A stretch of 64,000 nucleotides of DNA from Anisodus tanguticus. Taxonomy: Eukaryota > Streptophyta > Magnoliopsida > Solanales > Solanaceae. The stretch is from positions 40,499,305 to 40,563,304 of the forward strand of contig CM067549.1 in the NCBI GenBank assembly GCA_034509755.1, written 5' to 3'. A model generated the notes under the pieces. The model was not told the origin of the DNA. It saw nothing but the letters and a program-made list of their open reading frames with translations, and did no database searches. Position 1 is the stretch's first letter. Each line of letters begins with the position of its first letter. Below are positions 42,101 to 53,779 of this stretch, one piece after another. A program made the position numbers and the translations under genes.

Positions 42101-45100
42101 TTTCATGGAAGAGATGCAGAAGAAAAGATGCCCAATGTAGTGCAGTTACAAAAAAATCTACTGTTAACATACTCCTCCATCCAATTTATGTGACCCTCTT
42201 TCCTTTTTAGTCAGTCCCAAAAAAGAATGACACCTTTCTATATTTAGTAACAATTTAACTTTAAAATGTCCATTTCACCCTTATTGAAATGATTTATAGC
42301 TACACAAATATCTATGCTTATTTTAGACCACAAGTTTGAAAAGTCTTTCTATATTTTTAAACTCCGTGTCAAGTCAAACACCATCATATAAATTGGGACA
42401 GAGGGAGTACTACATAGCAGCATTCAGGCTATTAGAAAAATTGTTGTTATTTTTATCATCTAGCTGACTGGCTATGTGTTCAACTTTAAATCAAAGTAGT
42501 ACCAAAAACATGTTAGTTTTTTTATGTGCACTACAACTGTCTAGAAATAGATCTAGGCACAAATGTATTGCTATAATAAGGAGCATTTATGAGAACTAGC
42601 TATTTTTCGAATTTTGGGATCGCATTTCGTGCCTTATAGTATTACATTATTTTGATAGAAGCCCCATTTACTTCATTCTGCATTGCCAACTTGCTTTTCT
42701 GCAATCACAAATCGACTTTCCCTTTGCTATTTGTTTTGACGTCTGCATCATAGATTGTGCAAGACAGAGTTTTGCTTATTGGTAGCCACAGAGAAACACT
42801 AGGTGATTTTAACGCATCTACCTAAGTCTTGGTGGGTGGAGTTACCCAGTACTTGTGCCGGTGGGAGGTAGTCGAGGTGCGGGCAAGCTGGCTGGACACC
42901 GCCGTTGTTAAAAAATAGGAAGGAAATACTGAAGAGGGTTATTTTATGTATTCAGGTGACTCATATTTTCTGAAACTGAAGGAAAGACTATTAATCTTTG
43001 AGGACAAGTTGGCTCACATATCAACTTAGCAAAGAGCAATTATTTCATAGTAAATGCTGACTAGAGCTCTCATAAGCTGGCTATGGTACTAGGATGGAAG
43101 GTAGACAGTTTCCTTTAGTGTACTTGGAATCACGGTGGGGGCAAAGCAATAAGATACTGCAATTTAGCAAGTAGTGAGTTTGACAAATGCGAAAAGAAGT
43201 TAGCTCCATGGAAAAACTAGTATTTGCCCTCTTCACCAAAAAAGAGAATAGTAGTATTCATCCTTGGAGGAAGGTTGATAGTCGATAATGTACTAGATGG
43301 AACCCCTACTTGCTGCATGTCATTATTTCTTTCCCCCAAAGGCTTAGAATAACTAAAGTAAGGAATGATTTTTTGTGGGAAGGAGGTTGTGTCAATAAAA
43401 AATATCTTTTGGTAAAATGGACAAAAGTTTTGAAGGATAAAATAGATGGAGGTGCGGGAGTAAAGCTGCATAACAAGAGCTTGTTACTCAAATGGAATCA
43501 GAGATTGATGAAGAGGAATAAAATGGAACAGAGTTGGACTGTTAAGTATGAAAAGGAGAATAATGGTGCACAAAACCAGTGAATAGTATGTGAGGATTTT
43601 TAGTTTTCGAAAAAATAGTATGTGAGGATTTTCAAATCATTATATGATTAAAGGTGTGTTATGTGGGGAAAATAAGGTTCTGCATAGACAAATAGTGGGA
43701 GAAATACATTGAGGGACAATGTTCCAAGTTTATACAGTTTGGACGTGAACAAGAACTCCTCTCTTTGTTTTACAGAGAGTGAACTTTTCACTAGGATTGC
43801 CAATGGTTGGGAGATTGAGTATTTGAGCACATAATAGTATAACTGGAGGCAGTGAAGATATTGGAGAAATGCAGGATTTTATATGTATTGGACTGAAAGC
43901 AAAGATGGGAAGTCCTCAGCGGCGGATTCTTGTTACAGGGTGCTGTTAAGATATGATAGAAAATAGTTGTCTTGGGAAGATGATTAGGAAAACACAAGCC
44001 CCCTCCGAAAAAGTAGCATGTTTTGGCTGGAGGGCAACCCATGAAACTTGTCCTACATAGAAAAAGTTGCAGGAGGCATCACGTTATGCAAAAGATGCAG
44101 TCTATGTGAGGAAATTACAGAGCTGGTCATTTGTTCAGTTACTACAGGTTTGCGTGGCAGATGACAGATGTGGACCGTGTCCCTACACTAACATCCAATT
44201 CACTGGTAATGCCTGGAGATCTGAAACAGACACTTATCAATCTTCAAGGGTGAAAGGTGGAAAAAATAAAAACAAGATAAGAAGACTATACCTTTTTGTA
44301 TACCATGGGCAATATGAATGGACATAAATTGTAGCATCTTTTAGGGGAAAATGATCATATTAGTCATGTAAAGTGTAGATATGCTCAAAGTTTATACTTT
44401 CTGGTAGGAGAAAGTAGAAACATTGTAAATGACGTGGAAAACCCCTTTCACTCTTAGATGGAGCCAAACAGGTACCTTTGTATGTAGTTGTACCTCCTTG
44501 GCTTACTCTATTCAATAGATTACTTTATATACAAAAATAATTTATTTCCCCGTTTGATGCCAATTAAGTGCTGAATTTTCTCTTTTTTGGTTCTTTATTA
44601 AGAGGTATTCAATTTTTATTATCTGCTTTAGTTCAAGTGAGTAAAAATGGGTTACATTGCAGAATAGAGACATGGATTTCCTTTCTTAGTCTCTTAAGTT
44701 GTACTACGCCTAAAGCTAAAATAGTTGGGGTCGGCTATGTAAGCTTTCAATGTCCACTTTGCTCTATTTCAATACTCAATGTAGTTCTCTAACACACATC
44801 TCTAAACAAACTAAAAAGGCTTCTGTAAATGCCAGAATTAACTAGTTGGTATCATGATATAGATATTGTCTTCCATTTCCTTTTGATGAAGTTAAGACTT
44901 CCATTAACAAGGCATCAAGAAGATGCAAAGTTACAAAAGAGCAAAAGTACAAGTTGGTTAGCCCCTTTACATTGTGTCAATCTAAAACCAGGGAGCTAAT
45001 AAAGTCAAAAAAATGGTCACTGCTAATAACAGGAGTTAAATTTGCCCAACAGAAAATATTTTAAGCAAACATCTAGCTTTAAGAGAATGGTTTTGGACAT

Positions 45101-48100
45101 CAAAACATCTTCGATTCCTTTCAGTCCACAGACACCAAAAAATAACTGCAGGATCGTCATCCAGACTTTCTTGATGGTCTTATCAACTCTCCATAGGTTC
45201 CAGCTTGCATATGCCTCTCTTACATGCTGTGGCAGGACCCACTGAAGAATTTAATGCAACATATTGGATAGGTCGTTAGCCACTGAGCTGTGCAGATTGT
45301 CTCTATGCTATTTTGACACAAACAACATCTATAACACAACTCTCCATAGGTTCCTTATAAAAAAAAGTGATTTGACTGGCTTGCTTTTTTGATGCAAATA
45401 ACATCTATTAACCAGTTGAAATCCTCTTCCGTTGAGATTATCTTGTGTTAAACATGCTTCCTTAAGAATAACCCAACAGAAGCAAATAACCTTAGTAGTA
45501 GGCAGTTTGGTCTTCCAGATTAATTTCCAAGGCCAGGAGTCAATTATCTGGTTATGGGAGCAAATCTGTTGATAGCACACTTCCAGAGTAAAGATATTAT
45601 TGTTTCCCCAAATCAGTCTGTCAGTTATAGAATTCATTTCATCAATAGTGTACCTCTCCACACTGGTTAGTAATTCCAACAAACTTTCCATTTCCCAGTC
45701 CTATACACGCCTTCTGAATAATACATTCCAGCTGTTGCCACGTCTATTCTGCAATGGAAGAGTTTTTATCTTGGGCAATTTGGAACAGATATGGGTATAG
45801 TTCCATGTTTGCTTAGCCATCTGTCTCCAAAATCTAATGTCATCCATTCCTTGCTTTGAAAACAAATATTCTCATAAAAATTCACTTCCCAGCTTGGTGA
45901 TGTACTTCTAAGGACCAATCCCATAAGTTGTAGTGGCTATTTTTGTGCTCCAGTTGTCCCTTCTTCCATGTTTAGGAACAATTACTTCCTTCTAAAGACT
46001 TGACTCACCTGTACCAAACCTCCATAGCCATTTCATGAGCAGGATTTTGTTGTGAATGGGTAAGTCTCTGATTTTTCTTTTTGATCAAGTAATTGTATTT
46101 TCATTCATAAACATGGACAAATTTGCCGTATACATGGAGTATACCAAAAGGTAAAGCATCTACAAAATCTGATTCTATACAAACTCCGCCCAATCATTTT
46201 TATGATCAAGTATTCCACTAATAAGAACAAGGCCGAGATGGCCGTATAGAAGAGATACCCCAAAAGGAGAAACCTACAAAATATGGTTCTCTCCAAAAGA
46301 CACCCAATCTTCTATACAAATAGGAACTACATGGGTGCACCAAAAGAAAATAAGGGAATGGAGGCTACTCATCAACTGAAAGAAACTCGACTCTACTCCT
46401 TCAAAAACTCTTTTATTTCTCTCTCCAAACAACCCACATAAATGCAATTGGAACCACATTCCAAGCCCTTCGTCTTCTCCTCCTCTCGCTCTTCCAACTG
46501 AACATCAAATCTTTTACCATTGTTGGCATAGTCCATGGAGTGCCAAACCACCTAAGCATGTCCCACCACAACTTCTTAGTTAGCCCGCAGTGAGGAAGAA
46601 GATGATCCACGTCCTCGCCCGCCTCCTTACACATGTAACACCAACTGACGCAAACAACCTTCCGCTTTCTAAGATTTTTCGCTGTCAAAATCACCCCTCT
46701 AACGGCTAGCCAAGTGTAAAAGCACACTCTCCTCGGCACCCTTGGGATCCATATTGCATTACATGGAAAAATATTCTCCTCCCTACTCAGCAATTTCTCA
46801 TAAAAGGACTTCACACAGAAAATTCCATTAGTTCCCAGGCCCACCACCAAACATCGGAGTCATCAACCGGATTGACTTGCCTATGTAGTAAGGTAAGCAA
46901 CCTTTGAAACTCAGTTACTTCTCAATTGTGAAATTCCCTTCTAAATCTCAAGTCCCAAAAAGTCTATCCACCTTGTGTCCCCCTAATATGTTGAATTGTC
47001 AACTCTCTTTGGCCAGCTATACTATACAAACACTGAATTTCATCTATCAATAGTATGTTCCCACACCATCTATGTCCCCAAAATTTTACTCTCCTTCCGT
47101 CTCCGACCTTGAATGAGATATTTTCCGCAAAACTATCCCATCCCTTCAAAATATTCCTCCACAAATCACAAGTTAAATCTCTGATATCCAATTCTCCATT
47201 ACTTTTTGGCTGTGTGACTTTTGACCATTTGATTATATGGAATTTATGAGAGCTGTTCTTTCCTTCCCAGAGGCAGGTTCCTCCTGATATTGTCTATTTA
47301 CTTTTGAACCTTGCTGGGATGGGGAACAATGACATGTAATAAGTGGGTTTGCAGATAGTTTCTTCCATTATGTTACGTTTTTTTGCTACACATGAATTCT
47401 GATAGATTGACGTAGGTATTTAGAGACAAATTCCTTCCACATTATTTTAAGTCTAGATATTATAACTTCCATCCATGTGTTGAATAATTTGATTGAGTGT
47501 GGAATTATATAACGTACGTTTGACTTGTATATAATGTTAGGTAAGTTCATTAGAAATATTAACATAATAGTTGAAGTTGTAATTGAGAAGATATCACGTA
47601 AATGCTTAGTTGCATAATTTAGATGTATTTGAATTCTTGAAAAAAGTGACGTATCAATTGATATTTGTAGAATTATGTGAAACATTTGGGATATCCTAAA
47701 AGGAGATTGTGTCACAAAAATTAGACAGTGGAAGTATCGTTATTATTCTTTGCTTTTTCATTACAACCTGGAGAGTTTAATCCTGTTTCTGTCATGCAGG
47801 GGTTACACGGGTATTTTTCGGATCTGATTTCATTACTGTAACCAAAAGCGATGATGCTTCCTGGGACTTCCTCAAGCCTGAAATATTTGCAGCAATTATG
47901 GATTTCTATTCTTCTGGGAACCCGCTGTTCCTCGACTCCAGTACTGCAGCCTCCATGGACACAGCTATCCATGAGGATGATTCAGAAACAGTTGCAATGA
48001 TCAAGGAACTTTTGGAGACTCGTATTCGCCCAGCTGTACAAGATGATGGTGGGGACATTGTATACCGAGGATTTTATGCAGATACAGGAGTAGTTAAATT

Positions 48101-48260
48101 GAAACTGCAAGGAGCATGCAGTGGATGCCCTAGCTCATCAGTTACCCTTAAATCTGGCATCGAGAATATGCTCATGCATTATGTGCCCGAGGTTAAAAGT
48201 GTGGAGCAGGAACTGGATGAAGATGAACAACCTGCATTAACTGGGGCACCGTATGAGTAA
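39186..48260 (+). CDS. NFU4/5-like: Mitochondrial NFU-type iron-sulfur cluster scaffold (NFU4/NFU5-like), 3 exons
   Basis: Nfu proteins bind and transfer 4Fe-4S clusters to client enzymes in mitochondria. Exons are 39186-39378, 41739-41900 and 47800-48260. All junctions are GT...AG and in frame, giving 271 residues, the usual size for plant NFU4/NFU5. Residues 1-64 are an Arg/Ser/Thr-rich, acid-poor transit peptide (MKGLLGRLITRATLRTLTK). The Nfu N-terminal domain starts at residue 70 (MFIQTHSTPNPLSLMFYPGK) and runs through SDDASWDFLKPEIFAAIMDF. The C-terminal NifU-like domain has RIRPAVQDDGGDIVYRGF and the cluster-binding C225-x-x-C228 in GACSGCPSSS, ending VPEVKSVEQELDEDE. The gene appears intact. 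Introns are large (2360 and 5899 bp) and transposon-rich. The start is the first ATG in frame with the transit peptide. Confidence 0.95.
39495..39685 (-). mobile_element. tRNA-derived SINE in NFU intron 1
   Basis: The body is 39511-39669, flanked by 16 bp copies of ATACAATACGGATTTT (39495-39510 and 39670-39685). On the minus strand the head carries an A-box-like TGACTCAGTTGG and a perfect B box, GGTTCGAAACC, the internal RNA polymerase III promoter. It ends in an A-rich tail. The long perfect duplication marks target-primed insertion. Confidence 0.85.
40245..40444 (-). mobile_element. Au-type SINE in NFU intron 1
   Basis: The body is 40259-40430 with 14 bp flanking duplications, TTTTCAG(C/T)AGCATA. 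On the minus strand the head AGCCTAGGCGTAACTGGTAA matches the plant Au SINE tRNA-like start. The body contains TACAATAGACCCTCGTGG and the ending GGGCTGCCCC. Several substitutions are visible. Confidence 0.78.
40455..41325 (+). mobile_element. 5'-truncated L1-type LINE in NFU intron 1
   Basis: The frames 40463-40945 and 40899-41201 (overlapping, one frameshift) read the end of a plant L1 ORF2. They include LKDRFPILYNCSANEESSVS, WPWKMLRKTKAPVKVACFGW with the zinc-binding RVT region, and VSWTIWRERNSACLKTG. A short A-run near 41316-41322 after AATAAAATG marks the 3' end. Only the last ~900 bp were inserted, as is usual for L1. Confidence 0.8.
42170..42409. mobile_element. Stowaway-type MITE in NFU intron 2
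   Basis: The element 42172-42407 (236 bp) has TA on both sides (42170-42171, 42408-42409). Ends CTCCTCCATCCAATTTATGT and AAATTGGGACAGAGGGAG are inverted repeats of the Stowaway CTCCCTCCGT type. No coding capacity is present. A truncated relative is at 57795 in the MFS gene. Confidence 0.88.
43030..44540 (+). mobile_element. Decayed L1 LINE fragment in NFU intron 2
   Basis: The frame 43310-43582 reads LRITKVRNDFLWEGGCVNKK and then KVLKDKIDGGAGVKLHNKSL, the segment after RT in plant L1. Further on, about 43990-44150, a broken zinc-binding region has VACFGWRATHETCPT. Tail-like sequence occurs near 44500-44540. Limits are approximate. Confidence 0.6.
44960..46070 (-). mobile_element. L1 LINE fragment in NFU intron 2
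   Basis: Minus-strand frame 45691-45329 reads WPWKLIWKTKLPTTKVICFC and EACLTQDNLNGRGFQLVNRC. This is the same domain and family as the LINE at 40455-41325 but in opposite orientation. Upstream, about 45990-45750, further broken L1 sequence continues. Confidence 0.65.
46071..47340 (-). mobile_element. Second L1 LINE fragment in NFU intron 2
   Basis: Minus-strand frames 47191-46964 (ISFKVGDGRRVKFWGHRWCG), 46850-46413 (CVKSFYEKLLSREEN, PRVPRRVCFYTWLAVRGVIL, CYMCKEAGEDVDHLLPHC) and 46459-46274 (LCGLFGERNKRVFEGVE) give an L1 ORF2 end with its zinc-binding domain. The 3' untranslated part (46090-46310) contains a diverged duplication with the words CCGTATA and ACCCAATC. It belongs to a different subfamily from the preceding LINE. 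Confidence 0.72.
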
Positions 48261-50784
48261 TGATACTGTTAAAGCTACTTTTAGTTGCTTTGATGACAGA
48301 GATCTCAAACAGGGAAGGCAGGACTTGTTCATGCTCCTGCATTGGAAGAGTGAGTAAAGTTAAGTGCACTAGTTTCTTGTAACTATTAAATTCATGCGAG
48401 ATAAGCAACTATATGCATCAAAAATTGTAGTTGGGTAAGTTTTTTTGATGACATTCAATAAATAGTTTCGGCTATACGTTTAGCTGGATACCGGGTTTAA
48501 GCTCCACCAGAGATGGGACAACTGACTAAAGCATGTTCCTTAATGAGTCTATAAGGATGCAAAAGTGCATATATGTGGCAAGTATTTTGAAGTTGCTAAC
48601 CATACGTTTGTCTATTGTCTGCAATTCTATCTTTTTATGTCTAGTTCATTCTGAATGGTGAAGTATGGATCCTTGTATATAGAATGAAAATCTTGGCGAA
48701 GAGAGGAGAAAATGCATAAACTATAAAATCTTCATCAAAGAATAAATTGCCCAGAGTGAAACTTTCTGGATCCTTAAGCACATAAAGCAATTTATATTGA
48801 AGACTGGCTCTACATTCCTCGATCAATCCATCTCTTGTTAAATAAATTCACTTCTGGAAACTTGGCACTACCCAATGCTTCTGCAGATGGGATGTTCTTA
48901 CGCAATTTCTTTAATACTATAGTCTGTTTGGCCAATTTTCTAAAATCAACATATCTTAAAAAGTATTTTCTTTTAAAAGTGTTTTTGTGAGAATCGATTT
49001 GTGTTTGACTAATCAATTTAGAAAAAACTTTTGAGCAGCAAACTAGGGTTTGACCAAGCTTTCACAAAGTGCTTCTAAGTGTATTTTTTTCAAAAGTGTG
49101 TTTTGGGTAAAAATATTTTTTTTTTAGCTTCTGAAAAACAGTTTTTGTTACTTTAAAATCACTTATTTTCTTCTAAAGAGCTTGACAAAATATCTCATTT
49201 TAAAAAATAAACAAAAAATGACCTCTCAAGCTATTACTAATACCTATCAAATTAACCGTCCAGCTTCTCTTGATTCACTAGTTGTGGAAATGTGGTGGGT
49301 GACACATACTTTCTCACATGAGATATGTCATATATCATCTCTTGTTCTTCCCTTTTTAATTCTCCACATTGGTCTTTTCCATCGACTCATGTCATGTGAA
49401 TCATCTAACTTATGTGTACCTTTATCTTTCAATGGTTGCCATTTAATATCATATTGTATACTTTCGGTTAACTTATTCATAACTAAGGAAAGTAAATAGC
49501 GATGGAGCTAAAATTTTCATTAAGAATAATCAATAATATAAAGAAGTATATATGTGTACATTAAATGGATTTAACATATGATGTAATATTGCATTTACAT
49601 TGTTTAATTTTTAAGTGAAGGAGTGTTAATTTACTGGAAGGAGTATCTTAAGTTCTCTTTTCATCTCAAACATGAAAGTTTAAAAGTTCCAAACACTTAT
49701 AAATTGTGCCATGTTTCGGCTTCGAATGCAATTATTATTGTCCAAAATATCTCTGTCGTTAGCATTAAAAATAGTGTTCCTATATCTCTTCACGATCAAA
49801 TCGCTATCAATTCTCGTGGATAGTTACAAATATTTGCCATAACTTCAAGCAATTGGATCTATCTGATCATTAAATGTTGTGGACCAATAAGCACTTTTCC
49901 CTCCGTACTAAAAATTTTGGGTTAGAATTTTGATAGTAGAGTCACCTTTGATACCAAAGTGCGAATTAAGATAAGTCGGTCCCTAATTATTTACAAGAAA
50001 TCGGGTGGAAAATTAGAAAACACTGGATCGATTTGATACTCATCCTTTAATTTATAAGGTGAGTGACTAGACATAAAGGCTAATTCTTTTTAAAATTTAT
50101 GGTTTTAAGCAGGTTATGAAACATGTTTATAAAATCATGTCGTTAAAGACAACATAAAAAGTTTAATAAATTACATTTTTTAAAATACAGATTTTACGGA
50201 TTAAAAAAAGGAAGTGTCACATCAAAAGAATAAATGAGTATATCTTTCGTTCAGAGAGTATTCATTAACAAAGTAGCTTAAATTAATTGTAACAACTTTT
50301 GGACCGTTTACAGTACCATTCCCAATCGCTCTCAAAGTTTAAAAAAATTTAATTCTAAGCTCAAAGGATATTTGGTAACTCATCCAATAAATAAGTGCAC
50401 ATAGAATGCAAGTATGGTTCAATTATTTAAATTCACTTTTTAGACAATGTAAGACTTTTACTCTCATAAAACGAAAAAAAAAAGTTGACATGATAAAAGT
50501 TTACCATAAAGTTTTATTTTTATTTTAGAAGGTGGTCATTTCGGGTCGTTTTATAATACAAAAGTGTACTCAATAAACTGTAAAATCACAAAATTTCACA
50601 CTAAACAGTAAAATCATCTTGATAAGTAAGTTTTGTCGTTATACACTCTGATAAAGTTTCGTAACTTTACCGTTCTAAACTTATTATAGTTGGTAAATTT
50701 TTGTTACTGTAATGTGCCAAATTTAGTTAAGTTGATATATTATCATAGTAGATAAATTTTTTGTTGATCTTACTATTACAACGA
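48261..50784. other. NFU 3' flank and intergenic DNA
   Basis: The first ~300 bp probably include the NFU 3' untranslated region, but no strong AATAAA signal stands out. At about 48905-49165 there is a MITE-like block with TAGTCTGTTTGGCCAA, AAAAGTGTTTTTG and GCTTCTGAAAAACAG, typical of a common Solanaceae repeat. The short frames at 49182-49823 lack recognisable domains. The remainder is AT-rich. Confidence 0.45.
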
Positions 50785-53750
50785 GTAACAATATCAATAA
50801 CAACATACCCAGTAAAATCTCACAATGTGGGGTCTGAGGAAGATAGAATGTACGCATACCTTATCTCTACCTTGGTAGGTAGAGCGGCTGTTTTCGAGAG
50901 ATACTCGGCTCAAAACAGAGCAAAAGCAAAAGCAAAAGCAAAAGCAAAGCAAGAGAAACAGTCAGACCCGGATAAGATGTGATATCGTAATACGATGTGT
51001 GATATCGTCATCAATCTCTCCATCCCCTTGGATAATAGACCCGAGGTACTTGAAGCTTCATTTCTTTGGAATGACCTGAGTACCAAGCCTCACCTCAACG
51101 CATGTCTCAAGGTCGCTCCCGTTACTGAACTTGCACTCCAAGTATTCTGTCTTGATCCTACTCAACCTGAACCCTTTAGATTCCAGAGTTTGTCTCCAAA
51201 CTTCCAGCTTAGCGTTCACTCCACTGCGAGTCTTATCAATCAGGACTATGTCGTCTGCGAATAACATACACCATGAAACCTCCCCACTGGATTTGTCGCG
51301 TCAGTTCATCCATCACCAAGGCAAATAAGAATGAGCTAAGAGTTGATCCCTGGTGCAGCCCCATCATCACTGAAAAGTTCTTCGAGTCTCCTCCTACTGT
51401 CCGTACCCTGGTCTTGGCTCCATCATACATATCCTTGATCGCCCTAGTGTACGCCACATGTACACATCTAACCTTCAAACATCTCCATAGAACCATCCTA
51501 GGAACTTTGTCGTATGCCTTCTCGAGGTCGATGAAAACCATATGTAAGTCTCTCTTCCTCTCCCTATAGTGCTCCACCAACCTCTTAATAAGATAGATGG
51601 CTTCTATAGTCGAATGCCCAGGCATGAATCCAAACTGATTCTCAGAAATAGACACACCTCTTCTCACCCTCATCTCCACGACCCTTTCCCAAACTTTCAT
51701 AATGTGTCTTAGCAGCTTGATACCCCTATAGTTGTTGCAACTCTAGATATCACATTTGTTCTTGTACAAAGGGATCATTGTACTCCACCTCCATTCTTCG
51801 GGCATTCTCGCCGTCTTAAAAATGACGTTAAACAACTTAGTCAGCCACTCCAAACCTGCTCTGCCTACGCTCTTCCATAATTCAACTGGATATCATCAGG
51901 CACGGTCGCTCGTCCCCTGCACATCCTGCGAACACCACCCTTAACCTCCTCAACCTTAATGATTCTACAATACCCAAAATCCCGGTACCTACCAGATTGC
52001 TCTAGATCTCCCAGCACAATGTCTCTATCTCTTTTTTCGTTCAAGAGTTTATGGAAGTAAGACTGCCACCTCCGCCTAATATGCGCGTCCTCCACCAGTA
52101 CTTTGCCTTCCTCGTCCTTGATGCACCTCACGTGATCCAAGTCACGGACCCTCATCTCCCTTGCCTTGGCTAGTATGTACACCTTCATATCCCTACCTTT
52201 ATCCTCTAATTCCACATACAGGCGTTCAAAAGCCGTCGTAACCGCAAGCTTTGCCTCCTTCATCACCATTTTATGCAGTTCCCTATTCGTCCACTTCTCC
52301 ACCTCGTCCTTGCTTTCTACCAATTTCGCATACGCCACTTTCTTCGCTTTCACCTTCTCTTGAACTTTACCATTCCACCACTAGTCCCCTTGATGCCTAC
52401 CATAGCTACCCCTCGAGACCCCAAACACTTCTCTAGCTACCTCTCGAATGCAACTGGCCGTCCTGTCCCACATATCGGTCACATCCCCACTACTCCCCCA
52501 AGCCCCCTTGGCCATCAACCTCTCCGCCATCTCCTTTGCACTAGCCATGGTCAAACTCCCCATTTGATTCTTAACCTGTCATCCACAACCCCCCTCTTCT
52601 TCTCCATCTTGATCTCTAAATCCATCACCAAAAGCTTATGTCGGGTTGTAAGATACTCTCTCGAAATAACCTTACAGTCTTTACACAGACCGTTTTCAAC
52701 CTTCCTAAGGAGCAAAAAATCTATCCGAGTCTTAGCCACCGAACTACAGATAGTCACCAAGTGCTCCTCCTTCTTCATGAACCTTGAATTGGCTATCACC
52801 ATCCCAAAAGCTCTAGCGAACTCCAAAAGTGAGACGCTTCCCCATCCTGTCCCTGAGGCCAAAGCCTCCATGCACGTCGTCATAACCCCCCGGAAGTGAC
52901 CCGATATGTCAATTGAAATCCCCTCCTGCAAATAACTTCTTAGTGGGTGACCTCTTCTCCTCCTTATCCAAGTCCGCCTGGGGCGCGTAAGCACTAATAA
53001 TATTCATAGCGGACCTTCCGACTACCAACTTAATCGTCATCATCTTGTCATTGACCCTCCTAACCTCTACCACCCGATCCCTTAACTCACTTTCTACTAA
53101 AATGCCTATCCCATTTTTATACCTCGACCTACCCGAGAATCATAACTTATACCCGTCCACATCCTTAGCCTTAGGTCCTACCCATTTGGTCTCTTAGACA
53201 CATGCTATATTAATTCTTCTCTTCTTAAGAATCTTAACTAGCTCTATGCACTTCCCCGTTAAAGTCCCAATGTTCCACGACCCTATTCTCAGCCTAGCAT
53301 CTCTCTTACCCCACTTACCCCCTAACCCTCGCCCCCGTCCCCGATCGAGAACATGACCCTAGTCTACCATCAGTTACCAAAGTCACTAAAGCAAATACAA
53401 AATAATAAACTACTCAAACGTTTACCCTAAAACAGGAACGGATTAAAGTGAAAGCACAAGTTAACAAGAATCTAAAGGCAAGTAAAATCACTATGCCAAG
53501 AATGCTATAATTAAAGACAAGAAGGGTAAATGCAAGGACGTAAAGTCACGAATCAATACAGAGACACGGAAAAATTTAACAACAAAGATAAAGACAAAGA
53601 ATGGATATGGACAATCGGAGGTACCAACTCCAGTTGAATCAAACCTGTTTGCGGGCGAAAATGACTGTTCACAGGTACTGTTCATTGACACCGAAAGTAC
53701 TGTTCACTTGAGTTTTCACCAAAAAGTCGAGTACCTGTGTAGATCGAGGA
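50785..53750 (-). mobile_element. RTE-clade LINE
   Basis: This is a minus-strand non-LTR retrotransposon, close to full length but decayed. The 5' part (about 53310-52890) reads the endonuclease WNIGTLTGKCIELVKILKKR, ETKWVGPKAKDVDGYKL, SAYAPQADLDKEEK and GDFN. A connecting region follows at 52994-51865. RT is at 51700-51236 (SENQFGFMPGHSTIEAIYLI, FIDLEKAYDKVPR, GLHQGSTLSSFLFALVMDEL), with the active site FADDIVLID at 51267-51240. The 3' tail (50785-50910) carries CATACCCAGTAAAATC and ACCTTGGTAGGTAGAG, a tail shared with Solanaceae TS-type SINEs. Stops are scattered. A (GCAAAA)n run lies at 50920-50956. Confidence 0.84.
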
Positions 53751-53779
53751 GAAAAAGAACAAAGATTATATTCAAAACT

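Noticed and set aside
49182..49823. Frames of 66 and 105 codons after the NFU gene
   Set aside because: No motif, splice partner or promoter seen; likely chance frames in AT-rich DNA.
50920..50956. GCAAAA repeat as CRISPR or satellite
   Set aside because: A short microsatellite near the LINE tail, with no spacer structure.
52273..52899. 208-codon plus-strand frame
   Set aside because: Antisense shadow of the RTE LINE connecting region.
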